64,000 nucleotides of DNA from Lentzea cavernae (GCF_014653695.1 NZ_BNAR01000006.1:186001-250000); one strand, 5' to 3'. Positions 26,878 through 35,558 are shown, counted from the first letter of the stretch. Numbers and translations are program-made. Notes: generated by a model not told the origin, from the sequence alone.

Positions 26878-27055
26878 AGCTGTCGACGCCGACCACGGGC
26901 AGGTCCACGCGCACCACACTGCTGCAGTACGGCGACCTGGAGATCGACCGCGGACGCCACCAGGTGCGGAACCGAAGCCCTCGCACGACAGCGAGATAGC
27001 CGTGGCCACCCGACCGAACGTCGCACCGGCTGCGGCACATCCACGGAAAGTAGAG
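26878..27055 (+). pseudogene. decayed copy of the 25.3-kb response-regulator gene
   Basis: The stretch around 26922-26971 reads almost identically to 25652-25701 inside the orphan response-regulator gene (CTGGAGATCGAC, CGCCACCAGGTGCGG). After an abrupt jump, 26975-27055 matches the end of that gene and its 3' flank near 25935-26010 (AGCCCTCGC, GACGTCGCA versus AACGTCGCA, CATCTCCACGGA versus CATCCACGGA). The part coding for most of the winged helix is deleted. This is a remnant of a duplication with internal deletion, not a functional gene. Confidence 0.75.
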
Positions 27056-27186
27056 ACACCACTTCTCTCCGGCATCGTTCCTCATCCATTCGGCCCACTC
27101 GATCCTCTACTCGCTGGCGAACAGCGGAGCGATCGTTGGGCCAGTCGCGGCCTCTTGCCGTGAGAGCGGTTTCACGCGTCGACGAT

Positions 27187-27198
27187 TGGTCCATACCT
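27187..27198. promoter_or_regulatory. DasR-like (dre) or chitinase-type operator candidate
   Basis: TGGTCCATACCT lies 65 bp before the chitinase start and matches 9 of 12 positions of the TGGTCTAGACCA core found at chitin/N-acetylglucosamine genes of actinomycetes. That match and the adjacent GH19 gene are the only support. Confidence 0.45.
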
Positions 27199-27262
27199 AT
27201 TGCTGTAGTCCACACGGGATCGGTCGTACCGCGCACGACCGGCATGACAAGAGGAGTTCCGA

Positions 27263-28000
27263 ATGTCGACACCCCGGTTCCTGAAGCGCGCCGGAGTGGC
27301 CGTGGCCGCACTAGTCGCCACCACCGGCGCACTGGTGCTGCCCGCCACGACCTCATCAGCCCAACCGTCCACATCGGACGCGTCCTTCGTGGTGAGTGAG
27401 GCCCAGTTCAACCAGATCTTCCCCGGCCGCAACAGCTTCTACACCTACAGCGGCCTGACTGCGGCTCTCGACGCCTACCCCGGCTTCGCCAACACCGGCG
27501 ACGACACGGTGAAGAGGCAGGAAGCCGCGGCGTTCCTGGCCAACGTGAACCACGAGACCGGCGGCCTCGTGCACATCGTGGAGCAGAACCAGGCGAACTA
27601 CCCGCACTACTGCGACGCCGGCCAGCCCTACGGCTGCCCCGCGGGCCAGGCCGCGTACTACGGCCGCGGACCGATCCAGCTGAGCTGGAACTTCAACTAC
27701 AAGGCCGCCGGGGACGACCTCGGCATCGACCTGCTCGGCAACCCCTACCTCGTCGAGCAGGACGCGGCCGTCGCGTGGAAGACCGGCCTCTGGTACTGGA
27801 ACACCCAGAACGGCCCCGGCACGATGACCCCGCACGACGCGATGGTCAACGGCCGCGGCTTCGGTGAGACCATCCGCAGCATCAACGGCTCCATCGAGTG
27901 CAACGGCGGCAACCCGGCACAGGTGCAGAGCCGGATCGACAAGTACACGCAGATCACCGGGATCCTCGGGGTCCCGGCCGGCGACAACCTGTCCTGCTGA
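27263..28000 (+). CDS. secreted GH19 chitinase
   Basis: A 245-residue secreted enzyme with a signal peptide (basic MSTPRFLKR, hydrophobic AVAALVATTGALVL, likely cleavage near SSA-QPS) and a GH19 catalytic domain without a carbohydrate-binding module. Catalytic Glu98 lies in NHETGG, a second Glu in HIVEQN nine residues later, and the hallmark YYGRGPIQLSWN follows at 132-143. Conserved Cys residues (YCDAG, YGCPAG) fit family disulfides. It would cleave beta-1,4 bonds in chitin outside the cell. AAGAGGAG precedes the ATG and a strong terminator follows, so it is monocistronic. Confidence 0.95.
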   Translation: MSTPRFLKRAGVAVAALVATTGALVLPATTSSAQPSTSDASFVVSEAQFNQIFPGRNSFYTYSGLTAALDAYPGFANTGDDTVKRQEAAAFLANVNHETGGLVHIVEQNQANYPHYCDAGQPYGCPAGQAAYYGRGPIQLSWNFNYKAAGDDLGIDLLGNPYLVEQDAAVAWKTGLWYWNTQNGPGTMTPHDAMVNGRGFGETIRSINGSIECNGGNPAQVQSRIDKYTQITGILGVPAGDNLSC

Positions 28001-28033
28001 CCCGAAGGCGACCACGGGATCGCCCGTTTCAGC

Positions 28034-28074
28034 CGGAGGGCCCTCATCCGCACGGATGAAGGCCCTCCGCTTTT
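28034..28074 (+). terminator. Rho-independent terminator after the chitinase gene
   Basis: A 16-bp stem with one mismatch (CGGAGGGCCCTCATCC pairing with GGATGAAGGCCCTCCG), a short loop and a following TTTT run. Confidence 0.9.
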
Positions 28075-28153
28075 CGCGGGCGCTTTAACCCTGCCCTCAG
28101 GTTGATCGGGGACGATGAGCCGCCACAGCGTCAACCGGAGGGAGCGGGCCCGC

Positions 28154-28837
28154 GTGCGGATCATGATCGCGGACGACGAGGCGGCCATCCGCGAGTCGCT
28201 GGAACGGGTGCTGCAGGTCGAGGGGTACGACACCAGCACCGTCGCCAACGGTCTCGCCGTGCTCGACGGGATCGACGGCGACGAGCCGGATCTGCTGATC
28301 CTCGACGTGATGATGCCCCGCCTCGGCGGGGTGGAGACCTGCCGGCGGTTGCGGGCGGCGGGACGGGACCTGCCGGTGCTGATGCTGACCGCACGGGATC
28401 AGGTCTCCGACCGGGTCGCGGGGCTGGACGCGGGCGCCGACGACTACCTGCCCAAGCCGTTCGCCACCGAGGAGTTGCTGGCCAGGGTCCGTGCCCTGTT
28501 GCGCCGCCGGGCGCCGGGCGACGACGGGTCGCAGGTCCTGACGTTCGCCGACGTGCGGGTCGATCCCGACCGGTTCGAGGCGTGGCGGGGAGGACGGCCG
28601 CTGCGCCTGACCCGGACCGAGTTCTTCCTGTTGGAGGTTCTCGTGCGCAACGCGACGAGAGTGTTGACGCGGGGTGAGCTGTTCGGGGCGATCTGGGGCT
28701 TCGACATGAGCGTGACCTCCAACAACCTGCAGGTGTACGTGAGTTACCTGCGCCGCAAGCTGGAGGCGGAGGGTGAGCCGCGGTTGATCTACACGCGGCG
28801 CGGCCTGGGATACACGTTGCGGGAGACCCCTCCGTGA
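28154..28837 (+). CDS. OmpR-family response regulator (MprA-like)
   Basis: A 227-residue regulator starting at a GTG behind GGAGGGAG; the frame also reaches an ATG at 28115. Receiver residues [19 protein letters not shown] and DDYLPKPF are all intact, followed by a winged helix ([12 protein letters not shown] to [10 protein letters not shown]). It is coupled by a 4-nt overlap (GTGA) to a sensor kinase. The pair resembles MprAB-type systems, and the adjacent convergent MmpL transporter fits a cell-envelope stress role, but this is inference. Confidence 0.95.
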   Translation: MRIMIADDEAAIRESLERVLQVEGYDTSTVANGLAVLDGIDGDEPDLLILDVMMPRLGGVETCRRLRAAGRDLPVLMLTARDQVSDRVAGLDAGADDYLPKPFATEELLARVRALLRRRAPGDDGSQVLTFADVRVDPDRFEAWRGGRPLRLTRTEFFLLEVLVRNATRVLTRGELFGAIWGFDMSVTSNNLQVYVSYLRRKLEAEGEPRLIYTRRGLGYTLRETPP

Positions 28838-30249
28838 GCAGGCTGAGCCGGTGGTGGCACCGGCGGTCCCTGCGAACCAGGCTGACGGTGATCGCGGCGA
28901 CGGCCATCGCGCTCAGCGTGTTCCTGGCGTTCCAGGTGGCCAGCGAGCTGTTGGACTGGCAGCTGCGGGCCGCGGCGGAGGACCAGCTGCGCGCCGACTC
29001 CCGCGTCCTGGCGGCGAACGCGGAGAGCGCCGGTCTGGGGCAGGTCGCGCTGCCGCCGTATCCCGGATCCGGTCGGCTGGTGCGGGTCGTCCTGCCCGAC
29101 GGCTCGGTCCGGACGCCGGACGGCCAGCCCGCGCTGCCGCCGGTCAGCGAGAACGCCGTGCGCGTGGCGCAGGGCGCGTCGGCCGACCTGGTGGAGTCGG
29201 GTGACAGCGACGACGACGGCTACCTCGTCTACACGCTGCGGGCAGGCGGCGGCGCGGTCCAGGTGGCCCGCGCCGCCGACGACAGCCCGATCAACACGTT
29301 CGGGTTGGGCATGCTGCTGATCGGGCTGCTCTGCGTGGTCTGCGGTGCCCTGGTCGGGCGGGCCGTGGCGCGGGCCGGGCTGGCGCCGATCGACCGGCTG
29401 ACGGCCGCCGCGGTTCGTGTCGCGCACACCCGCGATCTCGACGCCGACATCCCGGACGAGGGCGGCGGGGAGATCCGGCAGCTGATCCGGTCCATCAACG
29501 ACATGCTCGCCGCGCTGCGGGACTCCCGGCAGGCCCAGCGGCTGCTCGCCGAGGACGCCGCCCACGAGCTCAAGACCCCGCTCACCAGCCTGCGCCTCAA
29601 CATCGAGCTGCTGATCCGGCTCGATCGGCGCGGCGCCCTGGACAGCGCGCTGTCCTCGGAGAGCCGGACGCGGCTGCTGCACGACCTCGGCGCCCAGGTG
29701 GTCGAGTTGAGCACCCTCGCCGCCGAGCTGACGGACCTGGCGCGTGGTGACGTCAGCGACGAGAACACCGAACTGCTCGACCTCGCCGACGTGGTGGTGG
29801 CCGCCGTGGCCCAGGCGGGTTCCCGTGCGCCCGACGTCGAGGTAGCGCTAGACGTGACCCCGGTGTGGGTGAGCGGGCGTCCCGCCGCGCTCAAACGGGC
29901 GGTGCTCAACCTCGTCGACAACGCCGGCAAGTGGTCTCCCGCTGACCAGCCGGTCCAGGTCCGGCTGCGCGCCGAGGGCACGTCGGCGGTGCTGGAGGTC
30001 GACGACGCCGGGCCAGGGATCGACGCCGCCGACGTGCCACGGGTGTTCGACCGGTTCTACCGCGCCGACAGCGCACGGGCGTTGCCGGGATCCGGTCTGG
30101 GGCTGTCGATCGTGCAGCGCGTCGTCGACGCCCACGGTGGCCGGGCCACCGTGGGCCGCTCCCCGCGCGGTGGCGCGCTGCTCCGGGTCGACCTTCCGGC
30201 CGTTCCGATCGCGCGGCTCACCGCCGGGGAGGACACCACGGTGCACTGA
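28834..30249 (+). CDS. HAMP-containing sensor histidine kinase (MprB-like)
   Basis: A 471-residue kinase. TM1 at about 16-38, an extracytoplasmic domain of about 110 residues, TM2 at about 155-178, a HAMP domain, phospho-acceptor His near residue 245 in [15 protein letters not shown]-box [11 protein letters not shown]1 DDAGPGID and G2 [10 protein letters not shown]. The GTG start sits in the stop of the response-regulator gene. It ends 12 nt before the convergent mmpL gene. Confidence 0.95.
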   Translation: MSRLSRWWHRRSLRTRLTVIAATAIALSVFLAFQVASELLDWQLRAAAEDQLRADSRVLAANAESAGLGQVALPPYPGSGRLVRVVLPDGSVRTPDGQPALPPVSENAVRVAQGASADLVESGDSDDDGYLVYTLRAGGGAVQVARAADDSPINTFGLGMLLIGLLCVVCGALVGRAVARAGLAPIDRLTAAAVRVAHTRDLDADIPDEGGGEIRQLIRSINDMLAALRDSRQAQRLLAEDAAHELKTPLTSLRLNIELLIRLDRRGALDSALSSESRTRLLHDLGAQVVELSTLAAELTDLARGDVSDENTELLDLADVVVAAVAQAGSRAPDVEVALDVTPVWVSGRPAALKRAVLNLVDNAGKWSPADQPVQVRLRAEGTSAVLEVDDAGPGIDAADVPRVFDRFYRADSARALPGSGLGLSIVQRVVDAHGGRATVGRSPRGGALLRVDLPAVPIARLTAGEDTTVH

Positions 30250-30261
30250 CCCGTCCCGCAT

Positions 30262-32400
30262 CTACCGTTGCAGCGCGGGCTCTTCGTCGCCGGCGAGCGG
30301 GCGTTGCACTTCCGGCACCTCTTCCACCGGCCGGGAAAGCTTGCTCGGCCACCACATCCGCCGGCCGAGCAGCAGGGTGAGGGCGGGCACGAGGACCGAC
30401 CGCACCAGCAGGGCGTCGAGCAGCACGCCGAAGGCGACCAGGAACCCGACCTCGATCAGCATCACCAGTGGAAGCGAGACGAGGACACCGAACGTGGCCG
30501 CCAGGACCAGGCCCGCCGAGGTGATCACACCACCGGTGGCGGACAGGGCTTTGAGCATTCCGTCCCTGGTGCCCAGGCGCACCGCCTCCTCCCGTGCCCT
30601 GCTGGCCAGGAAGATGTTGTAGTCGACGCCGAGCGCCACCAGGAACAGGAACGCCAGCAACGGCACCGAGTAGTCGATGCCCTTGAACCCGAGGATCGTC
30701 TCGAAGACGAACACGCTGCCGCCGAAGGCCGCCGCGAACGAGACGACCACGGTGGCCATCAGGACCAGCGGGGCCACGATCGCCCGGAGCAGCAGCCCGA
30801 GAACGATCAGGACGACGAGGAGCACCAGCGGGATCACCAGCTTCTCGTCGCGGCTGGTGGTCTCCGCGGTGTCGAGGTGCTCCGCGCTCGGCCCGCCGAC
30901 GATCGCCTCCGCGCCGCTCACCGCGTGCACGGCGGTGCGCACCCGCTTGATCGTGTCGTACTCCGCGGCGGTGTCCGGCGAGTCCGCCGGGAACACCGAG
31001 ATGTCGGTCCAGCCACCGCGGGTCTCCCCCGGAACGGCCACCGCCACACCGCGAACGCCCTGGACGACGTCGAGCACCCGCTCCTGCTGCGCCGGCCGAG
31101 TGAAGACCGTCATCGGCTGGCCGCCGAGCTCCGGGAAGTGCTGGCGCAGCACGGTGAAGCCGGTGACCGACTCCGGCGCGGACACGAACTGGTCCTGCTC
31201 CCGCAGCGGGCCGGTGTTGCCCATCAGCCCGAGAGCGAGAACGCCCAGGACTGCGAGCGAGCCGAGCGTCGCCACCCACCGGCGGCGGCTGATGGCGGCG
31301 CCGAGCCGCACCCACAGCCCCGGCTTCTCCTCCACCGCCGTGCTGAACCGCGGGATGGCCGGCCAGAAGATCCGCCTGCCGAGCACCACCAGCAGCGCCG
31401 GGAACAGCGTCAGCATGGCCACCAGCGCGCACAGGATGCCGGCCGCGCCGATCGGGCCCAGCCCGCTGGTGCTGTTGAGGTCCGCGACGAGCAGGCAGAG
31501 CAGGCCGGCGATCACCGTGGCGGCGGACGCGACGATGGCCGGTGCCGCGCCGCGCAGCGCGTGGATCATCGCGACCCGGACGTTCTCGTGGTGGTGCAAC
31601 GCTTCCCGATATCGGGCGATGAGCAGCAGCGCGTAGTCCGTGCCGACGCCGAACACCAGGATCGTCAGCAGCGCCGAGTTCTGGTCGTTGACCACGATGC
31701 CGAAACCCTTGACGAGCAGGTAGACGGTCGCCATCGAGGTCAGTGCGGCAGCGCCCACGGCCACCAGCGGGATGAGCCACAACACCGGGCTGCGGTAGGT
31801 GATGATGAGCAGGAGCGTGACGACGACGATGGTGGTCAGCAGGACCTGCAGGTCGATGCCGTCGAAGACGGCGTCCATGTCGCCTTCGATCGCGGCCGGA
31901 CCGGTCACGTCGAGGTCGAGGCCCGCGGGGCGGTCCTTCGCGGCGTCGCGCAACGGGCCGACGATCGCCTCCGGCGCGCCGTAGGTCGTGCTCACGTCGA
32001 GGGTGAACATCATCGCCTTGCCGTCGGTGGACGGTCTCGTCTCCGGGCCCTCGTCGTCCTCGCCGGCCGGAGTCACCACCTTCGGCGGGTACTTCTTGGC
32101 AAGGGTGTCGTAGTGGCGCTCGACCGTCGCGCGGTCGGCGTCGGTCATGCCGCTCTCACGGTGGTACACGAAGACGAACGTGTTGTCGTTCCCGCCGGGG
32201 AGACTGTCCTCCAGCACGGCGACCTTGGTGGATTCGGCGCCGGCCGGCAGGGTGTCGGCGGCTTTGTCGGTGGTGACCGAACTCAGCTTTCCGCTCAACG
32301 GCCCCATGACGACCGTCAGCACCAACCACAAGCCGATCACCAGCCACGGCACCCACCGGCCTGTCAGTGCTTTCCCGGACGGCGCTGCGTTGACTGCCAT
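30262..32400 (-). CDS. MMPL-family RND transporter
   Basis: A 712-residue membrane protein with the two-fold RND layout: TM1, a periplasmic-type loop of about 150 residues, five TMs including GTDYALLLIARYRE (about 251), then a second half with TM7, another loop and GVDYNIFLASRARE. These GxDY motifs are the proton-relay signature of MMPL transporters. The size is that of small actinomycete MmpL proteins that export lipids or secondary metabolites. The ATG has an AGGAGG site. The promoter carries a 44-bp element shared with the NarL-type regulator at 34.8-35.4 kb. The substrate cannot be told. Confidence 0.94.
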   Translation of the reverse strand: MAVNAAPSGKALTGRWVPWLVIGLWLVLTVVMGPLSGKLSSVTTDKAADTLPAGAESTKVAVLEDSLPGGNDNTFVFVYHRESGMTDADRATVERHYDTLAKKYPPKVVTPAGEDDEGPETRPSTDGKAMMFTLDVSTTYGAPEAIVGPLRDAAKDRPAGLDLDVTGPAAIEGDMDAVFDGIDLQVLLTTIVVVTLLLIITYRSPVLWLIPLVAVGAAALTSMATVYLLVKGFGIVVNDQNSALLTILVFGVGTDYALLLIARYREALHHHENVRVAMIHALRGAAPAIVASAATVIAGLLCLLVADLNSTSGLGPIGAAGILCALVAMLTLFPALLVVLGRRIFWPAIPRFSTAVEEKPGLWVRLGAAISRRRWVATLGSLAVLGVLALGLMGNTGPLREQDQFVSAPESVTGFTVLRQHFPELGGQPMTVFTRPAQQERVLDVVQGVRGVAVAVPGETRGGWTDISVFPADSPDTAAEYDTIKRVRTAVHAVSGAEAIVGGPSAEHLDTAETTSRDEKLVIPLVLLVVLIVLGLLLRAIVAPLVLMATVVVSFAAAFGGSVFVFETILGFKGIDYSVPLLAFLFLVALGVDYNIFLASRAREEAVRLGTRDGMLKALSATGGVITSAGLVLAATFGVLVSLPLVMLIEVGFLVAFGVLLDALLVRSVLVPALTLLLGRRMWWPSKLSRPVEEVPEVQRPLAGDEEPALQR

Positions 32401-32444
32401 TCACGAGCCTCCTGAGTACGTGTCACTTCGCCTGTCTGGCGACG

Positions 32445-32488
32445 ACTTCCTACCGAGCGAATCTGAGAGGACCGTTAATGCGGTGCTC
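32445..32488. promoter_or_regulatory. shared 44-bp upstream element, copy 1
   Basis: This stretch, 45 bp before the mmpL start, matches 36 of 44 positions of the stretch at 35515-35558 in front of the NarL-type regulator, both facing leftward genes. Invariant blocks include ACTTCCTA, CGAGCG, CTGAGA and GACCGTTA. It probably contains a promoter and the binding site of a common regulator. Confidence 0.7.
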
Positions 32489-32530
32489 AGACCAGTCGGC
32501 AGTCCCAAGAGGACTCTGCGGAGTAGTACC

Positions 32531-32571
32531 GTCGTACCGCCTGCCTCCCGAACTGACGACCGCGGTACGAC
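32531..32571. promoter_or_regulatory. 10-bp inverted repeat before the copper-monooxygenase gene
   Basis: GTCGTACCGC (32531-32540) and its exact reverse complement GCGGTACGAC (32562-32571) are separated by 21 bp and end 34 bp before the ATG. This could be two half-sites for a looped dimeric regulator or a 5' leader hairpin. Confidence 0.5.
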
Positions 32572-32605
32572 GAAACGGAACGGAATCGGCCCTAGCGTTC
32601 CGGTC

Positions 32606-33817
32606 ATGAGGAAATCTGGTAGTCCACTGTGGAGGTTCGGTGTGGCCACCGTGGCGCTGGCGACGGCGTTCACCGTCGTCGCCTGCGGGTCGAACGCCGG
32701 CAACGGTGCGCCGCCCGTCCCGCCCGGCTCGCACAACGCGCACGCGGGTCAGGCGCCTGCCCCACCGCAGCCGCTGCGCGCCGGTGAGCGGTTCGTCGAC
32801 CTGAAGATGGCCGAGGCCTACACGCCCACGCCGTCGGGGGACAGCGGCACGGACGAGTACCGGTGCCAGGTGATCGATCCGGGCCTGACCAAGGCGGCGT
32901 TCCTGACCGGGACCCAGGTCACGCCGGAGAACGTCGCCCTCGCGCACCACGCCATCGTGTACGCGGTGCCGCCGCGCGGCGCTGCCCTGGTGCGCGAGCA
33001 GGACGCGAAGACCCCCGGCGTCGGCTGGCAGTGCTTCAGCGGGACCGGCGTGAAGGGTGCCGACGTGGAGGAGGACGAGCCGGGCGCGACGTGGGTGGAC
33101 ACCTGGGCGCCCGGCGCCTCGGAGACGCTGTTCACCCAGGACGTCGGCTTCAAGCTGGAGCCGGGCAGCCTGATCGTCCTGCAGATGCACTACAACCTGC
33201 TCGCGAGCGACGGCAAGCCGGCCGGGTCCGACCGCTCGGCGGTGCGGCTGCGGCTGACCGACGGCACGCCGCAGACCCGGGAACTCGACACGATGCCGCT
33301 CGACGCGCCAACCGATCTGCCCTGTCCCGCCGGCGAATCGGGTCCGCTCTGCGACCGGGCGGCCTCGATCGCGGACGTGACGAAGCGGTTCGGGCAGGAG
33401 GTCGGCGCCACCGCGGACGAGCAGCTGGAGGAGTGCGGCCAGAGCGCGCCGAAGCCCGGTGACACCCAGATCTGCGACCACGAGGTGGAGGCGCCGATGA
33501 CGTTGTTCGCCGGTTTCGGCCACATGCACCTGCTCGGGCGGGCCATCAAGGTCGAGCTCAACCCCGGCGGGCCGAACGCGAAGGTCGTGCTGGACGTGCC
33601 GCAGTTCGACTTCGACAACCAGCGGCTGGTGAAGCTGCCGGAGCCGGTGGAGATCGGTCCCGGGGACACGCTGCGGGTGACGTGCACGCACGACGCGGGG
33701 CTGCGCAAGAAGCTGCCGCAGCTGAGCAAGCTGCCGCCGCGCTATGTGGTGTGGGGCGACGGCACCAGCGACGAGATGTGCGCGGGCATCATGACGGTCT
33801 CCCCCCGCAAGTCCTGA
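32606..33817 (+). CDS. lipoprotein with copper type II monooxygenase-like fold
   Basis: A 403-residue exported lipoprotein: lipobox VVAC with lipidated Cys27, a Pro-rich linker, then a domain matching the peptidylglycine/dopamine-beta monooxygenase (PHM/DBH) superfamily. The presumed first copper site has His114-His115 (AHHAIVYA) and His195 (QMHYN). The second has His306 and His308 (GHMHLLG) and Met391 (DEMC), so all six ligands of the two-copper enzymes have counterparts. Many Cys residues suggest disulfides. The frame extends upstream, but an ATG followed by a basic, hydrophobic signal fixes this start. It is one nucleotide from the DoxX-Rieske gene, suggesting a joint extracellular redox function. 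The substrate is unknown. Confidence 0.85.
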   Translation: MRKSGSPLWRFGVATVALATAFTVVACGSNAGNGAPPVPPGSHNAHAGQAPAPPQPLRAGERFVDLKMAEAYTPTPSGDSGTDEYRCQVIDPGLTKAAFLTGTQVTPENVALAHHAIVYAVPPRGAALVREQDAKTPGVGWQCFSGTGVKGADVEEDEPGATWVDTWAPGASETLFTQDVGFKLEPGSLIVLQMHYNLLASDGKPAGSDRSAVRLRLTDGTPQTRELDTMPLDAPTDLPCPAGESGPLCDRAASIADVTKRFGQEVGATADEQLEECGQSAPKPGDTQICDHEVEAPMTLFAGFGHMHLLGRAIKVELNPGGPNAKVVLDVPQFDFDNQRLVKLPEPVEIGPGDTLRVTCTHDAGLRKKLPQLSKLPPRYVVWGDGTSDEMCAGIMTVSPRKS

Positions 33818-33818
33818 C

Positions 33819-34772
33819 ATGACACGGTTGCGTTGGGACTCCCCGAGGCGGTCGCCGGTCTGGTCGTTGCTGCCGCTGCGCGCTTTTCTCGGTGGCACCT
33901 TCGTCTACGCCGGTCTCTCCAAGCTCCTCGACACGCACTACTTGGACGGCACCTCGCCACTCGGTGTCCACGCGCAGATGGTGAGCGCCGCCGCGACCTC
34001 CCCGATCGGCCCGCTGGTCTCGCTGGCCGCCGACCACGCGACCGTCGCCGGACTGGCGATCGCGTTCGGGGAGGTCGCGGTCGGGCTCGCCACCCTGCTC
34101 GGGCTGTTCACCCGGCTCGCCGCACTCGGCGGAGTCCTCCTCTCGCTCAGCTTCTTCCTGGTGGTGAGCTGGACGACTCGGCCGTACTACCTCGGGGCCG
34201 ACGTCGTGTTCGCCGTCGCCTGGACCCCGTTGCTGATCGCGGGCGACGCCGGGGTGTGGTCACTGACCGCCCGGTTGCGTGCGCAGGTGCGGCGCGGGCT
34301 CGGCCTGCCGGTGCACCCCACAAAGGCGGAGGAGGGAACGGTGCAGGACCACGTCGAGCGGCGCACCGTCCTGCGGGGCGGTCTGATCGCGGGGGCGGCG
34401 ACCGCCGCCGGAGTCACCGCGGGCAGCGTGCTGGCGCTCACCGGGCGCCCTGTCGGCTCGCCGGCGGCCCCGGTGAGCCACGGCCCGGTCATCGCCGCCG
34501 TCGACGACGTCGCCGTGGGCTCGTCGAAGAGCTTCACGACGCCGGACGGGACGCCCGCCCATCTCCTGCGCCCTGCGCGGGACACCTTCCTGGCCTACAA
34601 CGCCACCTGCAGTCATCAGGGCTGCCCGGTCGCCTACGTCGGCCCTGGATTCCGGTGCCCCTGCCACGGCGCCACCTACGACGAGAACGGACAGGTGACA
34701 GGAGGGCCGGCACCCGCGCCGCTGGTCAAGATCCCGGTCGAGGTCGTCGAGGGCCAGGTGGTGCTCGCCTGA
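33819..34772 (+). CDS. DoxX-Rieske [2Fe-2S] fusion membrane protein
   Basis: A 317-residue fusion. Residues 15-142 form a four-helix DoxX-type membrane domain (YAGLSKLLDTHYLDG, FGEVAVGLATLLGLFTR). A twin-Arg-like segment (RRTVLRGG, 181-188) with a hydrophobic stretch follows, then a Rieske domain: Cys264-x-His266 and Cys280-x-x-His283 as cluster ligands, with Cys269 and Cys282 placed for the disulfide of high-potential Rieske proteins. DoxX/DoxD proteins are quinone-linked membrane subunits, so the fusion could pass electrons between quinone and an extracellular partner such as the copper lipoprotein one gene upstream. That link is inferred. Confidence 0.88.
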   Translation: MTRLRWDSPRRSPVWSLLPLRAFLGGTFVYAGLSKLLDTHYLDGTSPLGVHAQMVSAAATSPIGPLVSLAADHATVAGLAIAFGEVAVGLATLLGLFTRLAALGGVLLSLSFFLVVSWTTRPYYLGADVVFAVAWTPLLIAGDAGVWSLTARLRAQVRRGLGLPVHPTKAEEGTVQDHVERRTVLRGGLIAGAATAAGVTAGSVLALTGRPVGSPAAPVSHGPVIAAVDDVAVGSSKSFTTPDGTPAHLLRPARDTFLAYNATCSHQGCPVAYVGPGFRCPCHGATYDENGQVTGGPAPAPLVKIPVEVVEGQVVLA

Positions 34773-34775
34773 CTG

Positions 34776-35441
34776 CTAGATCGGCCGGGTGAGCCTCAGG
34801 TCGTAGGCGAGGATGACGGCCTGGATCCGGTCCCGTGCACCGATCTTGGAGAGGACCCGCCCCACGTGGGTCTTCACCGTCGACTCCGACAGCGTGAACC
34901 GCCGCGCGATCTCGCCGTTGGTGAGGCCCTGGCCGACGGCGACGAGGATCTCGCGCTCACGACTGGTCAGGGAGCTCAGCCGGGGATCCTCCGGCACGGG
35001 CCGGCAGAGGTCGTCGCCCTGCCGGTCGGCGACCGCGTCGAGCAGCCGCCGGGTCAGCGCCGGCGCGATCACCGCGTCCCCGGCGGCGACGGCCCGGATG
35101 CCGGCGAGCAGCTCCTCCGGCCGGACGTCCTTGAGCAGCACCCCGCTCGCCCCGGCCCGCAACACGGCGAGCGCGTACCGGCCCACGTCGAACGTCGTCA
35201 GCACCAGGACCCGCGAACGCCGACCGGCGGCGGCGATGCGCCGGGTGGCCTCGACGCCGTCGACGCCCGGCATGCGGATGTCCACCAGCACCACGTCGGG
35301 ATGCAGTTCGGTGATCCACCGAACGGCCTCGGCGCCGTTCTCGGCCTCGCCGACGATCTCGGTGTCGGGCGTGCTCTCCAGCAGCACGCGAACCCCGAAG
35401 CGCTGCAGCGGCTGGGCGTCCACCACGAGCACAGAGATCAT
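34776..35441 (-). CDS. NarL/LuxR-family response regulator (orphan)
   Basis: A 221-residue regulator with receiver domain and C-terminal LuxR HTH (LTSREREILVAVGQGLTNGE, STVKTHVGRVLSKIG). The phospho-Asp is present in VLVDIRMPG and the Lys in LLKDV, but the acidic pair after beta-1 reads VVDAQ instead of VVDDQ, which may weaken Mg binding. No histidine kinase is adjacent. Its upstream region holds the second copy of the element found before mmpL, so it may control both genes. It ends 3 nt from the convergent DoxX-Rieske gene. Confidence 0.93.
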   Translation of the reverse strand: MISVLVVDAQPLQRFGVRVLLESTPDTEIVGEAENGAEAVRWITELHPDVVLVDIRMPGVDGVEATRRIAAAGRRSRVLVLTTFDVGRYALAVLRAGASGVLLKDVRPEELLAGIRAVAAGDAVIAPALTRRLLDAVADRQGDDLCRPVPEDPRLSSLTSREREILVAVGQGLTNGEIARRFTLSESTVKTHVGRVLSKIGARDRIQAVILAYDLRLTRPI

Positions 35442-35514
35442 GACCGGCTGCCTTTCAGGGTCGCCGCAGCGGCGCGTTCGGCCGTGGCCGGGACCGCTCC
35501 GGCCGGCGATGCCT

Positions 35515-35558
35515 ACTTCCTATCGAGCGGACCTGAGACGACCGTTAGAACGGCGCTC
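35515..35558. promoter_or_regulatory. shared 44-bp upstream element, copy 2
   Basis: Partner of the element before mmpL, 74 bp upstream of the NarL-type regulator. This copy includes the inverted repeat CCGTTAGAACGG. It overlaps the 3' end of a gene fragment on the same strand. Confidence 0.68.

Noticed and set aside
26212..27399. 395-codon rightward frame across marR and the intergenic region
   Set aside because: It runs antisense to two well-supported genes and through the decayed regulator copy with no protein-like composition.
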